A stretch of DNA of 64,000 nucleotides from Proteles cristata cristata (GCA_017311185.1 JAESUZ010005115.1:1703278-1767277); one strand, 5' to 3'; positions 23,972 to 35,955 are shown, counted from the stretch's first letter. A program made the numbers and translations. The notes: generated by a model from the sequence alone, not told the origin.

Positions 23972-25258
23972 CTCAGCTTTCATTTATTTTTATTTTGTCT
24001 TCCCTTTAAAAACATTTTCTTTGGATATGGATTTATAGGTTAATAGTTTCTTTTCCCCCAGCACATTAAGAGATTATTCCAATTTTCTCTGGTTTGAATT
24101 GAGAAACCGGTGGTCATTTTTATAGTTATTCTTTTGTTTTTCTCTAATGTCTTCCTCTCCTCACCCAACCCCCACCTCAGCTGCTTTTAAGATTCCTTTT
24201 AATCCTGTCTAACATATCTTGGTCTACAGCAATGTGATTAGAATACGTGTGGTGTGGGGTGTGTATATGTGTTTATCTTGCTTGAAGCACACTGAGCTCC
24301 TTTTATCTCGGAGCTTACCTTTTTTCATGTCATTAAAATTTCTTCAACCATTATTTCTGTAAATATTTTCTCTCCTTTGTCTACTCTGGTACTCAAGTTA
24401 TGCATACACGAGACTCCTTGATATTGTACCACAACACAACTGTCTCTGAGATTCTGTTCATTTCTTTCCTGCATTTTATCTCTCTGTGCTTCCATTCATA
24501 TAATCTCTGTTGTTCTCTGACTTCAAGTTCATCAACCTTTCTTGCATATTATTTAATCAGATGTGCATCAACCTTTCTTGCATATTATTTAATCAGATGT
24601 GAAATCCCATGATTAGTTTTCATTTCAAATATTGTATTGTTTAGTTCTAGAATTTTCATTTCTATCTTAAGTTTTTCTTTTTTTCTTAAGATTCCCTACT
24701 CATTAGGTTAACATTTTCCTTTACATTATTTATTAAAATCATAATGGGGCATCTGGGTGGCTTAGTCGGTTAAGCGTCCGACTTTCGCTTAGGTTGTGAA
24801 CTCACGGTTTGTGGATTTGAGCCCCGCGTCGGGCTCTGTGCTGACTGCCAGCTCAGAGCCTGGAGCCTATTTTAGAGTCTGTATCTCCCTCTCTCTCTGA
24901 CCCTCCCCTGCTCACGCTGTCTCTCTCTCTCTCTCTCTCTCTCTCTAGAAATAAATAAAAATATTTTAAAAAATAAAATAAAATAAAATCATAATAGTTG
25001 TTTTGAAGTTCTTGTTTGCAAATTTTATCATCTTTCTCATTTCTTGCTGTGTTTCTCTGTTTCTGGCTTTTTCTTTTGGTTATGGATCATGTATTTATGC
25101 TTATTTACATATCTTAGCAAATTTGATTGTAGGGTTGGCATTATGGGCACTACATTTTTAAAGGATTTTGTCTCCTTTCATAGGAGAGTTTAGTATTTTT
25201 TCCAGCAGACATTTAAATTACTTATGGATCAACATAGTCCTTTCAAGATGTGTTTAGA
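23972..25258 (-). mobile_element. Old L1 (L1M-like), antisense, with nested SINE
   Basis: Diverged antisense L1 text (CTGCTTTTAAGATTCCTTTT; ATTTCTGTAAATATTTTCTC; TTTAGTTCTAGAATTTTCATTTC). It is interrupted by the SINE at 24,746-24,984 and carries an exact 36-bp tandem duplication at 24,530-24,601. Confidence 0.75.
24746..24984 (+). mobile_element. CAN-type SINE, young subfamily
   Basis: Inserted into an older antisense L1. Perfect duplication AAAATCATAAT at 24,735-24,745 and 24,985-24,995. Long (TC)n and an AAAT-rich tail. Confidence 0.92.
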
Positions 25259-25279
25259 AATATTTAAGGAGCCAGTCTA

Positions 25280-25456
25280 GGGGGCAGCTGGGTGGCTCAG
25301 TCCATTGAGTATCCCACTCTTGATTTCAGCTCAAGTCATGTGAATTTGAGCCCTGCCTTTGCCTGTGCACTGAAGGTGTGGAACCTACTTGGGATTCTCT
25401 CTGCCCCTCCCCTGCTTGCTCACTATCTCTTTTAAAATAAATAAAGATAAACTTTA
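25280..25456 (+). mobile_element. CAN-type SINE, 3' tail split by L1
   Basis: Old, diverged copy (GGGGCAGCTGGGTGGCTCAG head). Its A-rich tail took the L1 insertion at 25,457; the rest of the tail continues at 26,575-26,598 as A and AAAG repeats. Confidence 0.88.
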
Positions 25457-26560
25457 TTTCCCTGATGAGGAGCGATGCTGAGCATCGTTTCATGTGTCTG
25501 TTCGCCATCTGGATGTCCTCTTTGGAGAAGTGTCTGTTCATATCTTCTGCCCATTTCTTCACTGGGTTGTTTGCTTTTTGGGCGTGGAGTTTGGTGAGTT
25601 CCTTGTAGATTCTGGATATCAACCCTTTATCTGATATGTCATTTGCAACTATCTTTTCCCATTCCGTTGGTTGCCTATTAATTTTCTGGGTTGTTTCCTT
25701 GGCTGTGCAGAAGCTTTTAATCTTGAGGAGGTCCCAACAGTTTATTTTTGCTCTTAATTCCCTTGCTTTCAGCATCGCTCCTCATCAGGGAAATACAAAT
25801 CAAAACCACACTGAGATACCACCTCACGCCAGTCAGAGTGGCTAAAATGAGCAAATCAGAGAACTCTAGATGCTGGCGAGGATGTGGAGAAACGGGCACC
25901 CTCCTACACTGTTGGTGGGAATGTAAACTGGTACAGCCCCTCTGGAAAACAGTGTGGAGGTTCCTAAGGAAACTAACAATAGAACTCCCCTAAGACCCAG
26001 CAATAGCACTGCTAGGAATTTACCCAAGGGATACAGAAATGTTGATGCATAGGAGCACATGTACCCCAATGTTCATAGCAGCACTCTCCACAATAGCTAA
26101 AACATGGAAAGAGCCTAAGTGTCCATCAACAGATGAATGGATCAAGAAGATGTGGTTTATCTATACCATGGAATACTACATGGCAATGAGAAACAATGAA
26201 ATCTGGCCATGTGTAGCAACATGGATGGACCTTGAGGGTGTTATGCTGAGCGAAATAAGTCAGGCAGAGAAGGACAAATATCATATGTGTGCACGTATAG
26301 GAGGATTAGGAGGAACTTAACAGAGGACCAAGGGGGAGAAGAAGGGCGGAAATGGTGGGGGAAAGGGGGAGAGGCAAACCATGAGAGACTCTTGAATGCT
26401 GACAAAAACTGAGGACTGGTGGATGTGGGGGAGGAGGGGTGGGCATGGAGGAGGGCACTTGTGGGGATGAGCACTGGGTGTTATGTGGAAACTAATTTGA
26501 CAATAAACTATTTGTAAAAAATAAAAAAAATAAAAAAATAATAAAAAAAATAATAAAAAA
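25457..26560 (+). mobile_element. Young L1 3' end, 5'-inverted (twin priming)
   Basis: 25,457-25,768 is L1 ORF2 sequence on the minus strand (translation contains [17 protein letters not shown] and [16 protein letters not shown]). From 25,769 the element continues on the plus strand (translation contains [16 protein letters not shown], then the 3' UTR and an A-rich tail). The two arms overlap by 27 bp. A 14-bp target-site duplication AAAGATAAACTTTA flanks the whole at 25,443-25,456 and 26,561-26,574. Dead copy: truncated and inverted. Confidence 0.93.
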
Positions 26561-26599
26561 AAAGATAAACTTTAAAAAAAAAAAAGAAAGAAAGAAAGA

Positions 26600-28330
26600 G
26601 CTGTTCTAGAATGATTATTACCATAGGGTTAGATTAATTCTATTCCTAAGGTGCTGCCTTTCCGTGGGGTTCTATTGAATTACTGGAATGTTCACGGCGA
26701 AATTCTCTATTTCAGCTAATTCTAATGCCATCCCCCAGCCTTGTGCAAACTCTGGTATTTGTTCCCAGCTCCTTTCAGTTGTCATCCTCTCGTAGATGTT
26801 TTCAGTATGGCTTCATGCTGTTTTCTCTCCACATACACAGCTTAGTATCGAGCTAAAGGTTCAAGGGGCCCCCTGAGCAGATTTTTAGAGCTCCTTTTGT
26901 ACTTAGCTCCCTTTTCCCACGTACCCCATCCCCAAAATTCTAGCTCCCTCTGTGGCCCTGAATGCCAATCTCCATCTTTTCAGCTCTGTGAGGCAGCTGT
27001 GGTCTGTTGGGGGTCCCTTTCTCTGCACTATAGTCTGAACTGTGGCTCCGAGAGAGAGAGCCGTGCTAATCGTGGGGCTGGCCTTGTTTGTTTATCATCT
27101 CCCAGAGATTACAGTCCTGCACTGCCTTTGGTTCGACATCAGAACATGGTTATTTTATATAATCTGTCTTGGTTCATATTTACTTCCTACAGAAGGGCTA
27201 GTGTGGTATTTGTTACTCCATCATGGTGGGAAACAGACGTTCCACCAAACAGAATATGTGACTAGTTGGTACCAAGTGCTGTGTTAGTCTGCGAGGTTTT
27301 ACAAATAAACAGCATGTCTCTGGCCTCATTACCTGGTGGAATAAACAGTTATACAAATAATTTTAGTGTCAGAGGCACTTTAGTAGAGGAATGTACTCCA
27401 TGTCATAGAAATTAAGAGGAGAGAATATTTAACTATTTGAGGAAATCAGGAAAGACCACCTAGAGGAGATGGCATTTAAGCACAGAATTTATAGTTTGCT
27501 AGTTAGAGAGTAGAAAAACACATCAGGCAAATGAACAAAGAATAAAGGATATGTGTATAGTAAGATGCACGAGATGACTATTAAATGGGTTGGATGAGGG
27601 TGAAGGAAAACTGTTATAATGTAACACTAGAAAAACTTCATTTAGCTCATGAATGTCACATTAAATAGATTGGCTTATCCCGTACAGGAATCCATAGCAT
27701 CATAATGATTAAAAGCAAGGTCTCTATGAAACCCTGTCTATAACTTACTAGCTGAGATTTTGGATACATTTATTATAAACCTCAGGGTGTTGTTTCCTTT
27801 TAATTTTGAAAACAGTATCATCTCACAAACTACCTTATTATCCCAATGATGATTAGTGCAGTAAATGTCTGTAAAGCACTCAGCTCAGTGTTTGCCATTT
27901 AAATGCTCAAAAACGGTAGGTGCTTATGGTATTGTTATTTCTATAGGCAGATGGAGGTAGAGTTGGTTTGTGAAGTGGTTTGTTTCGTGAATAGGTATGT
28001 ATTTTTAGAAAAACAAAAGTGAGGGATAAATTAGACATAGGAGAAAGATTCGAGCCGAGAATGAACAGAATATGGAGTGGTCTGGAAGGTACGCTCAATA
28101 GAAGTCAAGGTCCATCTTCTATGGGTGGAAGCACGGCATGGTCAAGGCCTCAAACTGTGACAAATTGCTTTGACCCTGTTGGGATATGTTTACCTGCATT
28201 TGTTCTTGAGCAAAGTGCTCAGTGATGTTTAGTAATCCCAAGACAAGGAAGTTTGATTACCAGGGTGATAGGCTCATTCATACATTCATTTAAAAGCACT
28301 GCCTAATGTGAACGTTTTTGCTATTAGTGG
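26600..28330. other. Intergenic, no gene seen
   Basis: Unique sequence. 27,280-27,480 (ACCAAGTGCTGTGTTAGTCTG through GGAGATGGCATTTAAGCA) resembles an ancient repeat that I cannot name. Confidence 0.45.
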
Positions 28331-28855
28331 AGGACCATATTTTTCAAAATGGCCACAACAATAACTCTGATCCCACACATTCTTCTTACTATGCAACACT
28401 GACACCGTACCCATTAGGTCCGGGTGGGCTCATCCCTGGAGCAGATATGGAGCTATGTGACTTCTGAGCCGTGGTCATAAAAGGCAATACAGGCGATAAC
28501 TGGTCCTCTTGGGACTTTCTCTGGGAACTCGGTAGCCAGGCCATGAAAAAAAAGAGTCTACGCCGAGGGGCCATGGTAGGTTTTGTGGGAGACAGCTCCA
28601 GCTGAGGCCCGACGGTGGGTACCAACCTCGAGACACGTGCCTGCCTGAAGGTAATAACAGTTCTGGCTCCACTCTTCAAACTACCTCTGATCCACTGTGT
28701 GCAGCAAGGATGAGCTGCCCTTGTAGCCAGCCCCTGCCCAAATGCTGATTTATGAGCCAAACAACCCAAGGGTATTGTTTTAAACTAACGGATTTAAGAT
28801 TGAAACCACCAGATTGCTTGGTAAGCAGCAATAGATAACTGGATTACTATTTTTG
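28330..28855 (+). mobile_element. LTR-like repeat (MaLR-type)
   Basis: The terminal part TTGTTTTAAACTAACGG, GGTAAGCAGCAATAGATAAC resembles the end of a MaLR-type LTR, with the preceding 400 bp as its diverged body. Open frames here are incidental. Confidence 0.5.
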
Positions 28856-28937
28856 TATTTTTTTTTCCTTTCATGGGTACTAGGTGTACAACTCACTAGC
28901 ATTTCAAGATCTTCAATTTTAAGACATGTATTGAAAG

Positions 28938-29168
28938 GGGCCCCAAGGGACCCTGGGTGGCTCAGTTGGTTAAGTGTCTGACTTCAGCTCAGGTCACGAT
29001 CCCACAGTTTGTGGGTTCAAGCCCTGCGTTGGGCTCTGTGCTGACAGCTCGGAGCCTGGAGCCTGCTTCAGATTCTGTCTCTGTAGCTCTCTGCCCCTCC
29101 CCTGTTCACACGCTGTCCCTGTCCTTGTCTCTCTGTCTCTCTCAAATATAAATAAACATTTAAAAAAT
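28938..29168 (+). mobile_element. CAN-type SINE
   Basis: GACCCTGGGTGGCTCAGTTG head, ACAGTTTGTGGGTTCAAGCC box B region, TCTCAAATATAAATAAAC tail. The older type, lacking the TTTCGCTTA signature. Confidence 0.88.
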
Positions 29169-29435
29169 TAAAAGGCATCCCATATTCACCAAAAAAGTAT
29201 GAAGAGTCATTAAACTAGGAATTTTAAAGAATGAAGTATAGCAGAGGCCTCTGTACTAATGCTATTGGTTAGTATGTTCTGATTAAAAAAAAAAAAAAAT
29301 TCTCTACCTGTAAGAAATGCAAAAGAGTTTCCTGTAAGTGGATTCTATCTCCCATAGCAATTATCTTGACAATATATTTCCATTTTACTCATGATAATGC
29401 ACTTATTTTCCTACCAAGACATAATTTGTTTTTTA

Positions 29436-29661
29436 TTTTTTATTTTTTTTAATGTTTTTTTTTTTTTTTTCTAGGAGAGAGAGAGAGACAGCGTGAGCAG
29501 GGGAGGGTCAGAGAGAGAGGGAGTCACAGACTGAAACAGGCTCCAGGCTCTGAGCTGGCAGTCAGCACAGAGCCCGACGCGGGGCCCGAACCCACGAACC
29601 GCGAGATCATGACGTAAGCGAAAGTCGGACGCTTAACCGACTAAGCCACCCAGGCGGCCCT
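29436..29661 (-). mobile_element. CAN-type SINE, young subfamily
   Basis: Reverse-oriented, long T-run (A tail) at left, end CCACCCAGGCGGCCC. Perfect duplication ATAATTTGTTTTTTA at 29,421-29,435 and 29,662-29,676. Confidence 0.93.
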
Positions 29662-30213
29662 ATAATTTGTTTTTTAAAAACAAGAATGGCTTGATGCCGA
29701 CAAAACCAGGTGAGCTTATGTAATTGGGCAAACAGGCGTCTTTTGAAATCACTTCTGCCAGTTGCCCCCTTTCCCTCCCGCCTCCCTCTATTTCCTCCAC
29801 ACAGCTCCTTGCAAATGTGATCCCAGCAGTTGGCAGTCAGGACCAAAGACTGGGCTTTGTGGAGAAGGAAAGACAGAGAAAACTAGAGCTGGAAATCTCT
29901 CCACTGGTTTGTACTGTTCTCCTTGAAGGTGACTCGTGTGAAGGCAGCTGTGTGGTACCTGGCTAGAGAGAACAGCAGATGTCCCAATGCCCTAGAGAGT
30001 TTTTGCAGAAGCCTTACAAACAAGGAGGGACCATGTACACTTTGAGATACCACAGGCAGGTCAGTGAACATCTTTTCCAAATATACATCAGGATGCATTG
30101 GTCCAATTAATGGTCAGACAGTGGGGCAAAGCATTTGAACTCAAGACTCGTAGCCTGTCTGTTGCACTGAGAGAGAAGAGTAGAGGGGGAAATATTCAAT
30201 AATAGCTCAATTG

Positions 30214-30527
30214 GTGGATGGAACTTGAGGGTGTTATGCTAAGTGAAATAAGTCAGGCAGAGAAGGACAGATACCATATGATTTCACTCATATGTGGAAT
30301 AGGAGAAACTTAACAGAGAACCATGGGGGAGGGCAAGGGGAAAAAGTAGTTAAGGAGAGGGAAGGAGGCAAACCATAAGAGACTCTTAAATACTGAGAAC
30401 AAACTGAGAGTTGATGGGTGTGTGGGGGAGAAGGGAAAATGGGTGATGGGCATGGAGGAGGGCACTGGTGGGATGAGCACTGGGTTTTATATGGAAACCA
30501 ACTTGACAATAAACTATAATTTTAAAA
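30214..30527 (+). mobile_element. Young L1 3' end, 5'-truncated
   Basis: The last 310 bp of L1 (TTATGCTAAGTGAAATAAGTC through TTGACAATAAACTATAA and an A tail). Duplication AATAGCTCAATTG (30,201-30,213) and AATAGCCCAATTG (30,528-30,540). Confidence 0.92.
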
Positions 30528-30626
30528 AATAGCCCAATTGTTCTAATCCATATAGGGAATATCCCACCCCATTTTAACATACAGCAGGTATCCATCAAAT
30601 TGGTCAGAATTAAAGATAAATAAATA

Positions 30627-30838
30627 GGGGTGCCTGGGTGGCTCAGTCGGTTAAGCGTCTGACTTCGGTTCAAGTCATGATCTTGTGGTTTGTGAGTTCG
30701 AGCCCCGTGTCAGGCTCTGTCTGGGCTGACAGCTTGGAGCCTAGAGCCTGCTCTGGATTCTGTGTTTCCTCTCTCTCTGCCCTCCCCTGCTCATGCTCTA
30801 TCTCTCTGTCTCTCAAAAATAAATAAATGTTAAAAAGA
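30627..30838 (+). mobile_element. CAN-type SINE
   Basis: GGGGTGCCTGGGTGGCTCAG head and TCTCAAAAATAAATAAATG tail. It contains a short duplication (GGCTCTGTCTGGGCTGAC) where other copies read GGCTCTGTGCTGAC. Confidence 0.9.
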
Positions 30839-30924
30839 ATTTTTAATTCCTTAAAAACTAATAAACAAAAACCTTTTAAAATTTCTGCCCAAATACAAAT
30901 ATAGTTCCCTCTGAAACTCAGAAT

Positions 30925-31185
30925 TTTTTTTTAAATGTTTAATGTTTTATTTATTTCTGAGAGAGAGAGAGAGAGACAGTGTGAGCAGGGGAGGATCAGA
31001 GAGAGAGGGAGACACAGAATTTGAAACAGGCTCCAGGCTCTGAGCTAGCTGTCAGCACAGAGCCTGATATGGGGCTCGAACCACAAACTGTGAGATCATG
31101 ACCTGAGCCAAAGTGAACCACAAACTGTGAGATCATGACCTGAGCCAAAGTCGGATGCTTAACCGACTGAGCCACCCAGGCGCCC
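30925..31185 (-). mobile_element. CAN-type SINE with internal 37-bp duplication
   Basis: Reverse-oriented copy inside perfect 14-bp duplications CTGAAACTCAGAAT (30,911-30,924; 31,186-31,199). A 37-bp segment covering the box B side is present twice in tandem (31,078-31,114 and 31,115-31,151), making it longer than its relatives. Confidence 0.92.
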
Positions 31186-31199
31186 CTGAAACTCAGAAT

Positions 31200-31640
31200 A
31201 TTTTGAATCCATTAATTTTTTACATCAACTGAATTCTTATATTTGTATGTCACTTATGCATTTTTCATTCCTATCTCAGGAATTCTCAGTGAATTTCCCC
31301 AAATGACCACTGCACAAAGCCATGGAGTGTTATCCCCAAGGGGAGATAAGATGCTTACTAAATGTTTGTTGATTGAACATTAAAACTAGGAAATAACGGC
31401 TTGCCGTTATGATTTAAAACAACCAATGAGAACAAATGGCTTAAGACAAGGCTAATCTTTTAGGGAGTATAAGAACCAAGTCAAATCTAAGAAATTTACC
31501 CCAGGAAAAGGCACAGGTGCACAGGGTATGCAATTTTTATTACAATTTCAGAGAATGCATGGACTTCATGTTAAGAAACCCTCCTTAATGATGATGCATT
31601 CTACACAGAATATGAGCTAACTTCTTTGGATTTAAAATCA
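31200..31640. other. Intergenic, no gene seen
   Basis: AT-rich unique sequence between a SINE and a MIR. Confidence 0.5.
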
Positions 31641-31762
31641 GTCACCATTTATTCTAAGTCTCCTAAATGCCAGGCACTGAGCAAGGCCTTCCAGCCCCAT
31701 TTTGTCATAGTCCTGAGAAGTAGATAGAGACTGGCACCGTTTATAGACCAGTAACCTTCTTT
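31640..31762 (-). mobile_element. MIR
   Basis: CTAAATGCCAGGCACTGAGC, CCATTTTGTCATAGTCCTGA, TATAGACCAGTAACC: reverse MIR. Confidence 0.6.
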
Positions 31763-31906
31763 CTTCTCTCGTCTTTTCCCCATGACAATTATTAACATTC
31801 CCAAAATTCAATGTTCTTCCAATGGACACACTCTGGGAAATGCTAGTGCAGTAAAAATCCTTTATTTTGAGGGTAAGAAAGCTGAAGTCAAGAGAGAGAC
31901 AGAGAG

Positions 31907-32060
31907 GGATACCTGAGTGGTTTAGTCATTAAGCATCTGACTTCGGCTTAGGTCATGATCTCACATTTCATGAGTTCAAGTCCCACATTAGGTGAGCTCA
32001 AGCCCCATTTGGGGTGAATACAAACCCCATTTCAGGTAAGCCCCACTTCTATCTCTCTCC
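31907..32060 (+). mobile_element. Diverged CAN-type SINE with internal triplication
   Basis: Head GGGATACCTGAGTGGTTTAG followed by the usual GGTCATGATCTCACA. The segment after box B is amplified into three 22-bp units (31,972-32,037). A TC-rich tail follows and runs into GA-rich sequence. Confidence 0.8.
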
Positions 32061-32074
32061 CTCTCTCTCTCTCT

Positions 32075-32180
32075 TGAGAGAGAGAGAGAGGGAGAGAGGA
32101 TGTAAGTGAGCAAGGGGCAGAGAGAGAGAGAGAGAGGGAGAGAGGGAGAGAAGGAGAGAGGGAGACAGAGACAGAGACAG
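32075..32180 (-). mobile_element. GA-rich tract, probable truncated reverse SINE
   Basis: GAGAGAG runs around GTAAGTGAGCAAGGGGCAGAG, which matches the middle of a reverse-oriented SINE. With the preceding element it forms a tail-to-tail (TC)n/(GA)n inverted pair. It could also be simple GA expansion. Confidence 0.5.
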
Positions 32181-33816
32181 AGAAAATCAACATGCCTAAA
32201 GTCAGATGGTGAGTTGGTACAGGTTGGGCTTGGAACCCAGGTCTATCTCCCAGGCCTGTGCTCTTTGACTATATCCATCTACTATAAGAGAAGGTACATA
32301 TACACCAACACCAGTCAGTTATTTGTTGAGAGCTATTAAGCAGATGGGAGATTCATTAACTCCAGCCCTTCCATCCTCCTTCAGGGACCAAAGCAGGCTT
32401 CAGTGGTCAAAGAAGACTGTCAAAGAAATGCAAGGGCTGGCAAGTGCAAGTCCCTCAGCATATATAGAAAGTGAGGGGGACAGCTTCAAGCTACCGATAA
32501 TGTCTGCTATATATGTGCATCCATGTACGTGTCGGATCTATGGACTAGTGCACGGCATACTTGTTTGTGAGTTGAGAGGCTTGGCTCCTCATTTCTATAC
32601 AGTTGAGTGCTGTGTGGGAATCTATAACCAAACACCATTTGGAAACTCAGAGGTGCTTCTGGAGATAGCCAACAAGAAAATGAAAGGTTTGCGAAGGCAA
32701 GAAAGATGGCGGCTTCTGGGTTTATGTAGCCTTCAGAAGGGAAAGCAGAAGCAGAACTTAATTTTAACCCACTGAATACAATCACTTTCCAAATTCTGTT
32801 GATTCCACATCTACAGTGACTCCCTTCTCTGCCCCTCAATCCTTTGCCTAGGCTTTTGATATTTATCACCTCAACCAGTCATTTTCAACAGTATTAGATC
32901 TAAAGCTTCTTTTTCTAAATAAATAAATAAAAATACAGTATTCTTGATGCCCTCTCCAGTATTTGGAAATGAAAATCCAACCTAATATAATCTATCCACA
33001 CACATCATTTCACAAACAGCAACATAATGCCCTGAGTTTAACACATGAAGAGTTCAAAGAAAGCAATTTATAACCAAGTAATGAAAATAATATAGTTCAG
33101 TAAACTAGTGTACATAATCAAGTAATAAAATGCTTGCATACTTTGAGCACAGTAATTACAAATGCATACCAGTATGGAGGTATTGGATTAGGATTCAAAT
33201 ACCATTAGTGTGTGTATATGTGAAAGAGAGTTAAATTCCAGGCTCTGGTGATTATAAAAAGGGACATTCAATTTTTATGTGAAATTCCAGACAATTATTA
33301 GTTGTTTGTAGCTCTCCTATGCAATGCAAGATGTCTATCCCCCTTGGCTTCTGTTCACTGAACACCAGTGGCAAGCTGTAAGATCCCACAAAATTTCAAA
33401 ACAGGTCTTAAAAGCAATATTACCCCCACTGAGAACCACGTCCATGGTCCTTTCAGTTTAAATTCTTTTCACCTGGTGGAAGGCTTGGATGCTGGTCTGG
33501 CTCCCAAGGGTTTCAGAAGTTTGGAGCCAGAGCCAGCACATACAGCTACAGAGGTTTTGAACCATTCAGTTCCAGGGTATATCACTTACGTCTTCTTTTC
33601 AAAGACATAACATACGATGTTTAAAACAAAGAAGTGTAAAAATCCAAGAGTCTCTATGCATAAAGGCTCTATATAAATCAGCTAATGGCTCTGAGATGCT
33701 CTTGTTAAGCTCTGGGTTTCACAGGAGTGTGGGCATGCTGTCAAGTTTCCTTATATATCTGTTCTCTCCCAGAGACCCAGGCAGTGAATGAAGCTGGTAG
33801 AGGAGTCAGCAAGAGC
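32180..33816. other. Intergenic, no gene seen
   Basis: Unique sequence. The 150-codon plus frame at 32,323-32,775 has no domain, ordinary composition and no splice or promoter support, so it is left out as a gene. Confidence 0.5.
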
Positions 33817-33832
33817 CTGGAAGTTCCTGGTC

Positions 33833-34047
33833 GTTTTTTTGTTTTTTTTGTTTTTTGTTTTTTTCTGAGAGAGAGAGAGCGTGAGCAGGGGAGGGTCAGA
33901 GAGAGGGAGATACAGAATCAAAAGCAGGCTTCAGGCTCTGAGCTAGCTGCCAGCACAGAGCCCAATGCAGGGCTCGAACCCACTAACTTCAAGATCATGA
34001 CCTGAGTCGAAGTTGGCTGCTTAACCGACTGAGCCACCCAGGTGCCC
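33833..34047 (-). mobile_element. CAN-type SINE
   Basis: Reverse-oriented, T-rich start, end GAGCCACCCAGGTGCCC. Perfect 16-bp duplication CTGGAAGTTCCTGGTC at 33,817-33,832 and 34,048-34,063. Confidence 0.93.
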
Positions 34048-34063
34048 CTGGAAGTTCCTGGTC

Positions 34064-35462
34064 TTGACGCTGCTTCTATTCCCTCTCTGGTTTCTGGGTC
34101 TGGGTTCTTAGGTATGCAGTCAACCGTGGGCTGTTTGCAGGCCTGGTGCGGTCAGAAGCAGTGGAATATGGATAGGGTGATAGGAAGGATGGCAGATGAA
34201 AGTGTGAAACTACGGGGTTGACAACTTCCTCCCTTGGGAAGAGCCTCAAGCAATAGTCCGCCAGGTTCCCCAGGGATAGGTGGCACCCGAGAAAAGCTGA
34301 AGAGCATCTGGTGCTAGAGGTCACATCCTGCTTCTTGGCACCTGTGAGCACATGGCTCCGACACTCTGTCAGACTCATTCATCCACGTCTCCCTGATATT
34401 GCCAAGGAGAATGAATATGGATGCCCCACACACGGTTGGATAGAAGGGTGGAGTAGAAGGGAACAGTTGAAAGACTCCTAGAAATTTAGAGTAATGTAAC
34501 ACATGGCAAACAGAGTTTCTTTGAAAACTCATGCTTTATCTTTTAAAAATCTATTGTTTTTATATTTCATAGTACATCACAGTGTTTATTTTTTATATCT
34601 ATTTAGGGGTGTGTGTGTGTGTGTGTGTATGTGTGTGTGTAGGGGTGTGTGTGTGTGTGTGTATTTCCTGCACTAAAGCAGCTTTGAGCAAAACTAGAAC
34701 TCCAAGAATAGATGTGCTATTTCTCTTATAGTTTCAATTCCCCACCAGTAGGTACAAACACCTCAATTTGAAAGGTGTTGAGATTACATTGTTATTTGGA
34801 GGAATTTAGAACATCTTAGGTCCTTCCCAGTTATCTGTGGCTCTTTGAGGTACTGGGGTAATCATGGTGCTTCAGAAGTAGGGGCTTGGCAGAAGGAAAA
34901 GCCACACTTTGGGGGGATTTTCTGAGGAGCATAATGTGGTTTGGCAGAACAAATCTGCTGTAGCGCTTGTGTGGGAATAGACCTTCGATTTTAGGACCCT
35001 TTGATTCTATGTGGAAGTCACTATAGATAGTGAAGAGAGAGTTGGTCCATCTATTCACCTAATAAGTGTTTACTGAATCCTTATTTAGACATGCTAGATA
35101 CTGATGGGAGCTCAGGTGGAAAACTTAGAACTCCTTCTTTAAAAAATGGACAACACGGGCCGTGGTTACAGCACTGTGGATCATGCAGGAAAAGGGAAGA
35201 TTCCTTCATGGATATGGTCGTGGTGCAGATACTTGGGAAGTGGAGCAGAGAACCCACGTCCACTGTGAAGTTCTTCCATGAGTGGATGAAGAGATCTTCA
35301 GGTTTCTAGGGACATGTTTGACCATAAAACTTTGGGCCTGGTCACATGAGTTTGGGTTTCAGGACACCTTCTGTTTCTGGTTAGAGCAGGTGACTTTGGT
35401 CATGACAGTCCGTCAGAGAGGTGACACGCCAAAGGGGGCAGTTCATAGCTATGGACTTCTGT
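34064..35462. other. Intergenic, no gene seen
   Basis: Apart from the GT repeats, unique sequence with scattered short frames on both strands. Nothing recognised. Confidence 0.5.
34609..34661. repeat. (GT)n compound microsatellite
   Basis: Two GT runs with the same GGGGTGTGTGTG start, suggesting a duplicated block. Confidence 0.9.
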
Positions 35463-35955
35463 AGCTAGTTGAGATGGTCCCTGACTTGAGATGGTTCGCC
35501 TTTACAATGGTGTGAAAGCTGTACATGTTCGATAAAAACTGTACTTCAGATTTTGAATCTTGATCTTGTCTCAGCCTTATTGATATGCACAATACTCTCT
35601 CCTGACACTGGGCAGGGGCGGTAACCATAGCTATCAGTCAGCTACGCTACCACGATGGTAAACAGCCAATACACTGACCACCATTTTGTATCCAGAAGGG
35701 TATTCTGTCTTTCATTTTCAGTACAGTATTCAATAAATTACATGAAATATTTACCACATTATTTATAAAATAAGCATTATGTTAGATGATTCTGCCCAGC
35801 TGTGTCCTGAGCACCTTTAAGGTAAGTGAGGCTGTGCTATGATGTTTGTTAAGTTAGGTATATTAAATGCATTTTCAGCTTAAGATATTTTCCACTAAAT
35901 GATGGGTTCATCAGGATGTAATCCCATTATACATTGAGAAAGACCTGTATAGATT
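35463..35955 (+). mobile_element. MER-type DNA transposon relic
   Basis: GTCCCTGACTTGAGATGGTT, CAATGGTGTGAAAGC, GAGCACCTTTAAGGTAAGTG, AAATGCATTTTCAGCTTAAG and GATGGGTTCATCAGGATGTA match a common mammalian palindrome-ended element, probably Tigger-related. The name is uncertain. Confidence 0.5.

Noticed and set aside
25326..25775. 149-codon minus-strand frame resembling a reverse transcriptase protein
   Set aside because: It is the inverted arm of a truncated L1 running into a SINE, not a gene.
32323..32775. 150-codon plus-strand frame
   Set aside because: Ordinary composition, no recognisable domain, no supporting signals; within chance length for 64 kb read in six frames.
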